DNA from: a virus | DNA length: 58,269 nucleotides | Virus record (IMG/VR): IMGVR_UViG_3300028920_000079 | Location: 1-58,269 of that record | Strand: one strand, 5' to 3' | Shown: positions 45,877-52,860 of the stretch, piece by piece | How positions within the stretch are numbered: the stretch's first letter is position 1 | How the letters are laid out: every line of letters begins with the position of its first letter | Notes under the pieces: generated by a model | Seen by the model: only the letters and a program-made list of their open reading frames with translations | The model's database searches: none | Told to the model about the DNA's origin: nothing | Position numbers and translations under genes: made by a program

Positions 45877-46383
45877 TTAATTATTAGTTACGCGATTCAC
45901 CTCATACCACAAGTTCGTTGTAGGTGCTCTAAGCTCAATCACAGAGCCATTGTCGCCTACAAAATCACCATTCAGTACCAGATTAGCATCCGTTTCTTTC
46001 AACTGAATCAGATTCGTTGTAGTGCTTGACAACATCAAGCACAGCCATTTACCAGCCGTACCGGGATTGGGAAGCGTAATGGTATTCGTAGCGTTATTCG
46101 CGCTACCTATACCGCTAACAACGTAACAATTCTTTGCAACAGCTACAGTGGCATTGTTCGTCAGTGACTGTGTGCCGACAGCATTGATATTGTGTCCTTC
46201 AAACGTCAGAGCACTAGCAAACGTAGTAGCCGCCGATTTGTCCACAAGGTTCGTAGTTTTAACCCACGTCCCGTCAGACAAACCAATCTCATTGATACGT
46301 ACTCGCTGTCTCCATGCCGCTTCGGACACAATGCAGCTTACAGCAATAAATGCCAAAGTGCATACTATTTTGGTCCACTTCAT
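45877..46383 (-). CDS. Exported fibre-like protein in head cluster
   Basis: 168 residues from the ATG at 46383 (TAGGAGATC). MKWTKIVCTLAFIAVSCIVS-EAA is a Sec signal peptide. The mature part is Asn/Thr-rich beta (LTFEGHNINAVGTQSLTNNA, TNTITLPNPGTAGKWLCLML, TTNLWYEVNRV), resembling fibre tips. A signal peptide directly behind portal is unexpected; the product may act at the cell surface rather than in the virion. Confidence 0.65.
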   Translation of the reverse strand: MKWTKIVCTLAFIAVSCIVSEAAWRQRVRINEIGLSDGTWVKTTNLVDKSAATTFASALTFEGHNINAVGTQSLTNNATVAVAKNCYVVSGIGSANNATNTITLPNPGTAGKWLCLMLSSTTTNLIQLKETDANLVLNGDFVGDNGSVIELRAPTTNLWYEVNRVTNN

Positions 46384-46393
46384 ATTTGATCTC

Positions 46394-48448
46394 CTAAGCC
46401 GCTTGTCCTTCACTTGAGGCCTGAGCTTGAAGTTGAGCAACTTGCATTGCTTGTTCTTTTTGTTCTATTTCTTCTTCAGACGGTATCAGCCCTTCTACGG
46501 GAATGTCAACACTGTCAAACGTATCGCGTAACAGCTTTGCCCTTCCGGTAAGACCAAGTATCTGCATATCGACTGGATTATTAGTCGTGTTAAGGACTTC
46601 CATTCGACGCACGGCCATCTGCTCTTGCATAATGGCCGCAAGTATTCCACGAGGCCGAACTTTAACATCACCCTTAATCGTGTTGTCCGGGTTGTACAGC
46701 ATATTCCTGTCAACGCGGTTCTGCACGATGGGTTGTATCACATCTTCATCAATCTGTGCAATGATTGTTTTTATCCCTTTTGCCGCAGAGGACATTAGCA
46801 TGGATAATCCCGAACTCGTTCGAGCTGCTCCGGGCACATTCAAATTGCCATGAGTGAAAGCCGGGACGCCGGTATGATCATCTGCCATCTTCGCAAATGC
46901 CTGATAAACAGCCATAAGCTCTGCAGCATGAGACGGTATATCAAACACTGAAAGCGGTAATCCGGTTGTCCCGTCAAGGGAAGGCTTAAATTGCCAAACC
47001 TTTCTGGGATAGATATTTGTGACTTGTTCTTCTGCTGGAATGCGGTTGATATCGTTGATTGCTATCTGCGGGCCTGCAGCAATACCCATGTTGTTCATCA
47101 ACTCTCTGGCCGCTGAATTGCATATCGCCTGTATGTCCTTCATCTTGTCAGGGATACCCAAGCCCCAGAATGAACCGGGAACCTTCTCGAAAGACGTGGT
47201 GTAAAATGGCCTAGCGTCAAGTGGATCATCGTTCAGGGATACCTTAACTAGATAATTACCAACAACATACGCAATTGTCTCAACTTCTTCGTGCGGATCT
47301 AGGTCAAATGCTTCCTTAACACCCCATTCTATGAGCTGACTGGCAGGCAGAGGACCGTAGAAAATAAGCCCTTCGATCATGTTGTCGTAAATAGCACCGC
47401 CTTCATCTGGTCCCTGCAAGTTCTCAAGATCAGCTCTTGTATCGGCAATATGGTCTGGATATGAGAAACCGTCCTTGCCGTAAAGCTCTAGTACATAGTC
47501 GATTGAGTTCTTATCGTAACCCGATTCCTGCTTCATGTTGTTGAGCTGCCTGCGATTATACCGTACACGCTGAATAAGATTGCCGTCATTGATGCAAGTA
47601 GCGTCAGGCGAAGGATATATGTCGAATGGACTAACTCTCTCGTATTCCTCGACAATCTGTAGCTTCACATCGACCTTGTAGGAACCGTCGTCCTTCTGTA
47701 CGTACTTCTTCTGCTTACGTTTACGTACTATCGGACCTTTGATAAATGCGTTCTTGAATGTGGTGACATCGGCAATAAAATCGTTGAATACCTTTTCAAA
47801 CCCGACTTGTTCCAGATCGTCGAAGACTTGTACTTCCATTCGCTCGGCACGTTCTTCGGCTTCCATCTGCATCAGGCGCATTGTCTCGTCTTTGAGTTCT
47901 ATGGCCCGTTCAAAGATAGACTGCATCTCTTCTGGACCGATAGGCATAGCATCCGGTTGACGCTGTTGCAAGAATTCCATTGCGGCCTTATCCGCAACCT
48001 GTTGCTGGACCGGTCTAGGTAGCTCTGCTATAGGCGTTGACGCAAGCTGAACAGAGTTTTTACCAGCGGCACCCATCACGTCTTTGATCCAAGACTCTGC
48101 GGCTAAAGACTTTACAGAAGTCAATCGCATATAAACATCTTGACCACCTTGCTGTTCTATCAATGTTTTTGTCGCCTTATCGTACTCGCCTTTACGCTGT
48201 CGCAGGTTGTCAAGTAGCTCTTCATCAATGTTTTCGGTCAGCTTATGGCGTTTATTGCGCTCAAATTGATTGAGAACCATCTTGGCAAGATTGGTAATCG
48301 GGGGTGAATTCTGGGTTTGCAGTGCTTCTCGACGATTCTGAGCTGCATCTTCCATCTCTTTTGTGGACACAAAGCGGATAAATGGCTTGGATGCAGGTTC
48401 AACAGTCTCGAATGAAACTGCTTTACTTGGCGGTAGGCGTAATGTCAT
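46394..48448 (-). CDS. Portal protein, P22-type
   Basis: 684 residues, close to the 725 of P22 gp1. YERVSPFDIYPSPDATCIND, LELYGKDGFSYPD and FYTTSFEKVPGSFWGLGIPD (residues about 355-390) are characteristic of large podovirus portals. RNMLYNPDNTIKGDVKVRPR follows. The Gln-rich C-terminus (AMQVAQLQAQASSEGQ) forms the crown/barrel-like helix. No good ribosome-binding site precedes the ATG. Promoter candidate at 48489-48517. Confidence 0.8.
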   Translation of the reverse strand: MTLRLPPSKAVSFETVEPASKPFIRFVSTKEMEDAAQNRREALQTQNSPPITNLAKMVLNQFERNKRHKLTENIDEELLDNLRQRKGEYDKATKTLIEQQGGQDVYMRLTSVKSLAAESWIKDVMGAAGKNSVQLASTPIAELPRPVQQQVADKAAMEFLQQRQPDAMPIGPEEMQSIFERAIELKDETMRLMQMEAEERAERMEVQVFDDLEQVGFEKVFNDFIADVTTFKNAFIKGPIVRKRKQKKYVQKDDGSYKVDVKLQIVEEYERVSPFDIYPSPDATCINDGNLIQRVRYNRRQLNNMKQESGYDKNSIDYVLELYGKDGFSYPDHIADTRADLENLQGPDEGGAIYDNMIEGLIFYGPLPASQLIEWGVKEAFDLDPHEEVETIAYVVGNYLVKVSLNDDPLDARPFYTTSFEKVPGSFWGLGIPDKMKDIQAICNSAARELMNNMGIAAGPQIAINDINRIPAEEQVTNIYPRKVWQFKPSLDGTTGLPLSVFDIPSHAAELMAVYQAFAKMADDHTGVPAFTHGNLNVPGAARTSSGLSMLMSSAAKGIKTIIAQIDEDVIQPIVQNRVDRNMLYNPDNTIKGDVKVRPRGILAAIMQEQMAVRRMEVLNTTNNPVDMQILGLTGRAKLLRDTFDSVDIPVEGLIPSEEEIEQKEQAMQVAQLQAQASSEGQAA

Positions 48449-48488
48449 ATCGAGTCAACCATAGAGAATTTTCCTACGAATTGACGCG

Positions 48489-48517
48489 AACTTACCACAA
48501 GAAGAAAATTATGTCAA
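48489..48517 (-). promoter_or_regulatory. Candidate late promoter before portal gene
   Basis: On the minus strand TTGACA (48512-48517) and TAAGTT (48489-48494) are exactly 17 bases apart, in the 104-base gap between the large terminase and portal genes. The predicted start is about 35 bases before the portal ATG. Confidence 0.55.
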
Positions 48518-48552
48518 ACGTATTTTTGCATTTTTTCTTACATTTGCAAAAC

Positions 48553-50064
48553 CTAGACCCATTTGCGGGTGACAATAGGTTTCTTGCGAACGTTGTGATA
48601 ACCGGAACCGTCCTGCCCGGCATATGAGTTCATAGCGCCGTGATCCATGCCTACAGCCGCGTATTGGCAAGCCTCGACGATATGTGACCACTTGTTCTTG
48701 CTCGGCTCGTCGTGGTAACGCTCGTCGCCTGCAACTCGGATTCGCCGGAAACAGTAACGACCCATCAAGCCTTGTCTCAGCATTTCGCATTTTGGCGAAA
48801 CCAGAAACGCTTCTTCGCCGTCGCTTGATTTGCGGATCATGTACTTGACCAACGATTCACGGCGATGTGGGAATCTGTTGCTTGTACCCGCTGGCAAGAC
48901 AGGGACACCGCATTCCTGCAGAAGCTGTACATACGTCTTGGCATCTGAGGCCGACTGTTGTGTGCCGGCAGGATCGCAGTACCGTACAAACTGTGCGCCG
49001 TGATAGTTATTCATGCAATGCGGTCTGAGAAGATCCGTAGCGAATTGCCGTAAGCTCATGTTCTCGGTAACAATCTCGTCGATAACCCTGAACTGACCGG
49101 ATGGACTGATCTGACAAAATGCCGCGGCTGGTGTAAGACCTAAGTCAATTCCGATGATGATCGGTATGCCGTAAAAAACATCCAACTCTTCTTTCGCCCT
49201 ATGCACTGTGTCGTGGTATTCCGGATAGACAGGTTTGCCGTCAACAACTGTCCCGTATTCGTTGAGGACATAAACGTTGATCCATTCCTCGGTCTTGCCG
49301 CCAACCATGTTGAGATAGTATTGATACCCGCCGGAAAGATGATCTATGTTTTCTGCAGGCAGTACGCCTTTAACCTGTCCGCGATTCGGAATGTATTCTG
49401 GAAATTCTTTGCCCTCGGTCTGAACCCGGAACAGAGCAGGCGGTTGAACAAATTGCTTCCAGTTCCTCGGACATTCTTTCTCGAAGATCCGATACCACCA
49501 GTGATCTGTATCCGGTGGGTTGGTGTCCATAATAACACCTGTCCATGTCGGACCACCTGCATCGACAGGCGGGTAACGATTCACACGTTGCGTTACACCG
49601 TCAAGAATAGCTTTCGGCAATTCTCGCGCTTCGTTGATCCATGCACCAGTCAACTCTAGCGATAAAAGTTTTTTCATGTCGTCGGCTTGATCCAACGCAA
49701 GAAAAAGAACTTCCATTTCCATCCGCGTACCGTCGGACAAATCCTGCTTCAAGTTCGCTGACAAAAACGGTGTTTGTCGAATGACGCAATGAGTCTCTGG
49801 AAACCATTCCTTCCAACTTTTCAAGACGGTTGTATGTAACTGCGAGAATGTGTTTCGTATACCCGCCCATCGGGTACTGCGTATACCGTTGAACGGCTTC
49901 TGTTCTTGTGCTCGCCTGAATAAATCAAAGATGCAAGTAACAGACTTTCCTGATCCGACTGGTCCACGCAAGCCCTTGACAAACGAATCGTCAAGCATGA
50001 ATGCGTTAGACGTAGGGCTAGGCATGTAGTTGATGTTTACATGGCCGTCAACGACTTTGTACAT
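48553..50064 (-). CDS. Terminase large subunit
   Basis: 503 residues. GLRGPVGSGKSVTCIFDLFR (residues 33-52) is the Walker A region. The ATPase motif continues with EVLFLALDQADDMKKLLSLE and LTGAWINEARELP (Walker B/catalytic Glu region). The nuclease begins IIGIDLGLTPAAAFCQI with the first metal Asp. It powers DNA packaging through the portal. The separated small subunit is at 212-823. Ribosome-binding site AAAGGATAATCC. Confidence 0.9.
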   Translation of the reverse strand: MYKVVDGHVNINYMPSPTSNAFMLDDSFVKGLRGPVGSGKSVTCIFDLFRRAQEQKPFNGIRSTRWAGIRNTFSQLHTTVLKSWKEWFPETHCVIRQTPFLSANLKQDLSDGTRMEMEVLFLALDQADDMKKLLSLELTGAWINEARELPKAILDGVTQRVNRYPPVDAGGPTWTGVIMDTNPPDTDHWWYRIFEKECPRNWKQFVQPPALFRVQTEGKEFPEYIPNRGQVKGVLPAENIDHLSGGYQYYLNMVGGKTEEWINVYVLNEYGTVVDGKPVYPEYHDTVHRAKEELDVFYGIPIIIGIDLGLTPAAAFCQISPSGQFRVIDEIVTENMSLRQFATDLLRPHCMNNYHGAQFVRYCDPAGTQQSASDAKTYVQLLQECGVPVLPAGTSNRFPHRRESLVKYMIRKSSDGEEAFLVSPKCEMLRQGLMGRYCFRRIRVAGDERYHDEPSKNKWSHIVEACQYAAVGMDHGAMNSYAGQDGSGYHNVRKKPIVTRKWV

Positions 50065-50067
50065 GGA

Positions 50068-50262
50068 TTATCCTTTCTTCTCGGCATACACCTGATTGAT
50101 ACGACTGGCCTGCCGTTCGCGTTTAGCTTTCATCTCTGCGGTGCTACCCGTCTTTGCAGTACCGCCGTCTACCGGATTGCCTTTTGCCGTCATTGCGATT
50201 CTGCCTGTGTCTGCTTCAATAAGGCGATAGAGTCCGTTAATCTTTCGTACTTTTACTGGCAT
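50068..50262 (-). CDS. Small basic protein before terminase
   Basis: 64 residues from the ATG at 50262 (AAGGGGAAATCC). MPVKVRKINGLYRLIEADTG is a short beta-hairpin-like start also seen in other phage small proteins. The C-terminus is Lys/Arg-rich and helical (AEMKAKRERQASRINQVYAE). Stop is four bases from the terminase start. Confidence 0.6.
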   Translation of the reverse strand: MPVKVRKINGLYRLIEADTGRIAMTAKGNPVDGGTAKTGSTAEMKAKRERQASRINQVYAEKKG

Positions 50263-50272
50263 GGATTTCCCC

Positions 50273-50398
50273 TTATCGTTTCGGACACTTCTGACCTGCA
50301 GCTCTACGCCTGCCAACTTTCTTACGTTCGTCTTTAACCCGCCTGCTGTTTGCATACGGCCCTGTCCCGTCTCGCTTACCTCGTACTGTTCTGCTCAT
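50273..50398 (-). CDS. 41-residue highly basic protein
   Basis: MSRTVRGKRDGTGPYANSRR opens it, then RVKDERKKVGRRAAGQKCPKR. Net charge is strongly positive, suggesting nucleic-acid binding. Ribosome-binding site GGAAAAACAC. I recall similar 40-residue basic proteins near terminases in other phages. In-frame extension of the neighbouring frame (50355) is a shadow. Confidence 0.6.
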   Translation of the reverse strand: MSRTVRGKRDGTGPYANSRRVKDERKKVGRRRAAGQKCPKR

Positions 50399-50415
50399 GT
50401 GTTTTTCCTTTCCGC

Positions 50416-50664
50416 CTAAAACGGCAAGTTGTCGTCTTTCACTTCCTGCTGCTCACCTGCTAACGGTCGCTGTTGTGCTTCCTCGTTCATTTGCTCGTAC
50501 TCTTGCGCCGATAACGACAGGTACTTGTCGCCGTTCTTTGTCTTGTTGACCCACCCGGCCAAGCGATACTGGATTCCAAGGATCGAAATCCGCCCTGTAT
50601 ACTCTGGCGAATTCTCGTTCTTTTTCTTCTCGTTCCTGAACAGGCTTCCGCGCATGTCTTTCAT
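50416..50664 (-). CDS. Small ssDNA-associated-like protein (OB-like pattern)
   Basis: 82 residues. GSLFRNEKKKNENSPEYTGRISILGIQYRLAGWVNKTKNGDKYLSL matches a common phage/plasmid small protein with an OB-like beta barrel (DUF736-like, recollection). The acidic Phe-ended tail (QEVKDDNLPF) is like the C-terminus of single-strand-binding proteins that recruit partners. It overlaps the gene at 50453-50971 over 212 bases in another frame. Confidence 0.7.
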   Translation of the reverse strand: MKDMRGSLFRNEKKKNENSPEYTGRISILGIQYRLAGWVNKTKNGDKYLSLSAQEYEQMNEEAQQRPLAGEQQEVKDDNLPF

Positions 50665-50971
50665 AGCTTGTCTTTCTCTTGTATGTTTCCCCGTAGAACA
50701 TACGGGCTTGTGCTTCTTTCTTCGTGTAACCGCAGCGTATTAAACCCTGCTTGATTTGCTCGGCTGAAACAGTATCAGATCGCTTCCAGTCTGTCAAGTA
50801 CCGATCAAACCAGTCTACCCGGTTGATCGCTAAACGTCGTGAAAAATGATCCCACCAGATAACTGCCGCAACCGCATTCCTAACCTTCCGATCTTCTATC
50901 TCGTCTAGTATCGCTTGCCATCCTTCCTTTGTTTGTTGTTTGATCCATTCTATGTTGTCATTTTTTTTCAT
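50453..50971 (-). CDS. Hypothetical protein with long out-of-frame overlap
   Basis: 172 residues. Residues 1-100 look genuine (NIEWIKQQTKEGWQAILDEI, RNAVAAVIWWDHFSRRL, CGYTKKEAQARMFYG). The last 70 are encoded within the SSB-like gene in another frame and have low-complexity Arg/Glu composition. Either the genes truly overlap or an ancestral stop was lost near 50670. Confidence 0.6.
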   Translation of the reverse strand: MKKNDNIEWIKQQTKEGWQAILDEIEDRKVRNAVAAVIWWDHFSRRLAINRVDWFDRYLTDWKRSDTVSAEQIKQGLIRCGYTKKEAQARMFYGETYKRKTSYERHARKPVQEREEKEREFARVYRADFDPWNPVSLGRVGQQDKERRQVPVVIGARVRANERGSTTATVSR

Positions 50972-51276
50972 TGGCTGTCCTTTTTCTCGGTAACAATCTT
51001 AATCGTCCGACCCTTGAAGACAAAGTAGTTCTCTTCCAGAACAACACCGCTCTCATTCGTCATCGTATCCGTGTCAACGTACAGCAATGTGTTGTCGCGT
51101 AAAAACACTGCGGTTTCATATGCACGTTCTGATTGAAACGCAATCTTGTCCAACCCTTCCTCGACTTCTTCACGCGCCCAGTCTATCCGATGATTGAAGT
51201 CAGTCATAATCAAAACGTGTATGACCACTACGATCATAATCCCAATGTATGCCAGTATCTTTTTGTCGTCGCTCAT
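50968..51276 (-). CDS. Membrane-anchored protein (spanin-like topology)
   Basis: 102 residues. N-terminal helix (ILAYIGIMIVVVIHVLIMTD) and a periplasmic-type domain (DWAREEVEEGLDKIAFQSER...NTLLYVDTDTMTNESGVVLE). Type II anchor topology. Overlaps the previous gene by ATGA. Could be an envelope protein of the lysis or exclusion kind. Confidence 0.55.
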   Translation of the reverse strand: MSDDKKILAYIGIMIVVVIHVLIMTDFNHRIDWAREEVEEGLDKIAFQSERAYETAVFLRDNTLLYVDTDTMTNESGVVLEENYFVFKGRTIKIVTEKKDSQ

Positions 51277-51282
51277 GTTATT

Positions 51283-51387
51283 TCATCCTTTCATCCGAAT
51301 ACTCCAAAGCAATCCGATGATAAATGACAACAGTATTCCGATATACTTTAACAGCCATATCATTTCTTTTGCGTAGGCGTCGGTCAT
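51283..51387 (-). CDS. 34-residue membrane peptide
   Basis: MTDAYAKEMIWLLKYIGILL continues to FIIGLLWSIRMKG: one helix with a basic end. The start is fixed by AAAGGGATAACAGC. The longer frame (to 51513) is a shadow. Possible holin/antiholin peptide next to other envelope genes. Confidence 0.5.
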   Translation of the reverse strand: MTDAYAKEMIWLLKYIGILLSFIIGLLWSIRMKG

Positions 51388-51400
51388 GCTGTTATCCCTT

Positions 51401-51784
51401 TCATTCCTCAACCAGCTCGCGGACCGGCGTGCCGTCGGGTTGTACGTAAGTACTCTCAAAATAGTCCCACGATACACGATCGCGACTAATACGGACATAA
51501 TCTGGGCTAGCATGAATTATCATAGAACATCTACCATCACGAGCTTCCTTATTCCGCACCACCTTGCCGACCGCCTCTTCCGGCGTCCACCGGCGGTACT
51601 TCGGTTCGGGTGGGTCGGGTACAACCCAAAAATCAGTATGCTCCCAGTCCCATTTTGGTTCTTCCGTTTTTCCAAGATGATAAACTGTTGGGTATTTTTT
51701 ATCATGTGACTTACCCGCAATTCTCTTACCCTCAGCCCAGAGTCTCATGACCTGCGCCGCTTCGAGTGTTCGTTTTTCGTTCAT
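51401..51784 (-). CDS. Hypothetical protein with RRWTPEEAVGK motif
   Basis: 127 residues. MNEKRTLEAAQVMRLWAEGK, then WEHTDFWVVPDPPEPKYRRW and TPEEAVGKVVRNKEARDGRC, a beta-rich C-terminus (VRISRDRVSWDYFESTYVQP). The RRWTPEEAVGK segment is familiar from small phage proteins with modular ends. No function known. Confidence 0.6.
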   Translation of the reverse strand: MNEKRTLEAAQVMRLWAEGKRIAGKSHDKKYPTVYHLGKTEEPKWDWEHTDFWVVPDPPEPKYRRWTPEEAVGKVVRNKEARDGRCSMIIHASPDYVRISRDRVSWDYFESTYVQPDGTPVRELVEE

Positions 51785-51972
51785 ACCTTCCCTTTCGTCT
51801 TTAATCGCTCAACCAGCCGCCAGCACCTACCCGGTAACTGTGCAATCACAATCACCAACTCCGCTATCGCCATTAAAAAAAACAGTATGCCGAAGATAAT
51901 CACCATAGCAAGAAACCGTAGGTAGTCTATCACCTGCACACTGTGATCGCATTCTGCTGATTCATAACTCAT
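51781..51972 (-). CDS. 63-residue membrane protein
   Basis: MSYESAECDHSVQVIDYLRF precedes one long hydrophobic segment (LAMVIIFGILFFLMAIAELVIVIAQL), then a basic amphipathic tail (RCWRLVERLKTKGKV). Long enough for one tilted or two short spans, so a holin is possible. It overlaps the u-spanin candidate by ATGA. Confidence 0.55.
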   Translation of the reverse strand: MSYESAECDHSVQVIDYLRFLAMVIIFGILFFLMAIAELVIVIAQLPGRCWRLVERLKTKGKV

Positions 51973-52331
51973 GCCGTTCCCTTCCCGTTTTTCTTCTTCT
52001 CGTCCCGCAACCTCTTCTGCAACCACATCAGCACACTCGCAAGTATCGCCGCTACTGCCTTGCCGTAGTGCTGTAACATAACACGCAGTACCGAACGATA
52101 ATCGCTCGGAAACTCTTGGTCCAAAACCTGCATCGCCTCCCGCCGAATAAACTGTCGCGTCTCATCGTCCTTCAACTCGTTCTTGAAACGCCTGTGAAAT
52201 TGCCGGTCCAATACCTCGCCAGCTTCCTTCTGAATCGAACGCTCTGTTTCGTGCTTTACCATCCGGCAGCTTACGAGTAAGAGTAGAACAAGACATGCCA
52301 ATGCTTTGAAGAGTTTTATAAACTCAGTCAT
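51969..52331 (-). CDS. Unimolecular spanin (u-spanin) candidate
   Basis: 120 residues from the ATG at 52331. MTEFIKLFKALACLVLLLLV-SC carries a lipobox (LLVSC), predicting an outer-membrane lipoprotein. A charged helical ectodomain follows (ETERSIQKEAGEVLDRQFHR...RQFIRREAMQVLDQEFPSDY). A C-terminal hydrophobic segment (YGKAVAAILASVLMWLQKRL) and a basic tail end it. Lipobox at one end and a membrane helix at the other is the T1 gp11-type u-spanin design that fuses the two membranes in lysis of Gram-negative hosts. The function is inferred from topology. Confidence 0.6.
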   Translation of the reverse strand: MTEFIKLFKALACLVLLLLVSCRMVKHETERSIQKEAGEVLDRQFHRRFKNELKDDETRQFIRREAMQVLDQEFPSDYRSVLRVMLQHYGKAVAAILASVLMWLQKRLRDEKKKNGKGTA

Positions 52332-52860
52332 GTAAATGCTCAAACTTTTTACGCATCGCGGTATCATACGCTTGTAGTAAACGACGATCATCTAAGACCG
52401 GCCATTTATCATGGTCACCACAGGTATGATTCATTACATCGCCCCAGCCATTAACACCGTCCTCAGCGCAATAAGAAATATAACATAACCCATCACATCT
52501 TCGACATGGCGCGAATAAAACATACGCTTGATGCTCGCCTCCAATATATGCTTTGTATTTACCATCGGCAGGCAAGCCTTGGATTAACCATAAAGATTCA
52601 TTGTTGTTTTCAAATTTTCTGATTAGTCTTTCTACACGCTGTTGATCTTGATCGGAAATGTCAGTAGGTTTTATCTCAACAAACACATCGTCTTCCGGTA
52701 ACCGAAAATCGGGCAGATAGCGTTCGCCGTCTATATCCCAACCTTGTTGTTCGTAGACCCATTTAATTTTCATAGCGTCAAACCAAACTGCCCAACGTGC
52801 TTCTAACCGTGATCGGAAAAAACACCCATTATACTTTGTCTCTATTGCCTTGATCGTCAT
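52324..52860 (-). CDS. PD-(D/E)XK nuclease-like protein with zinc-binding C-terminus
   Basis: 178 residues. FRSRLEARWAVWFDAMKIKW, then RYLPDFRLPEDDVFVEIKPT contain the ordered E...PDF...ExK catalytic set of small phage nucleases. The C-terminal CRRCDGLCYISYCAED has clustered Cys for a zinc site. Between spanin candidate and primase-helicase, overlapping both by a few bases. A role in replication-junction or host-DNA cleavage is possible. Confidence 0.75.
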   Translation of the reverse strand: MTIKAIETKYNGCFFRSRLEARWAVWFDAMKIKWVYEQQGWDIDGERYLPDFRLPEDDVFVEIKPTDISDQDQQRVERLIRKFENNNESLWLIQGLPADGKYKAYIGGEHQAYVLFAPCRRCDGLCYISYCAEDGVNGWGDVMNHTCGDHDKWPVLDDRRLLQAYDTAMRKKFEHLHD

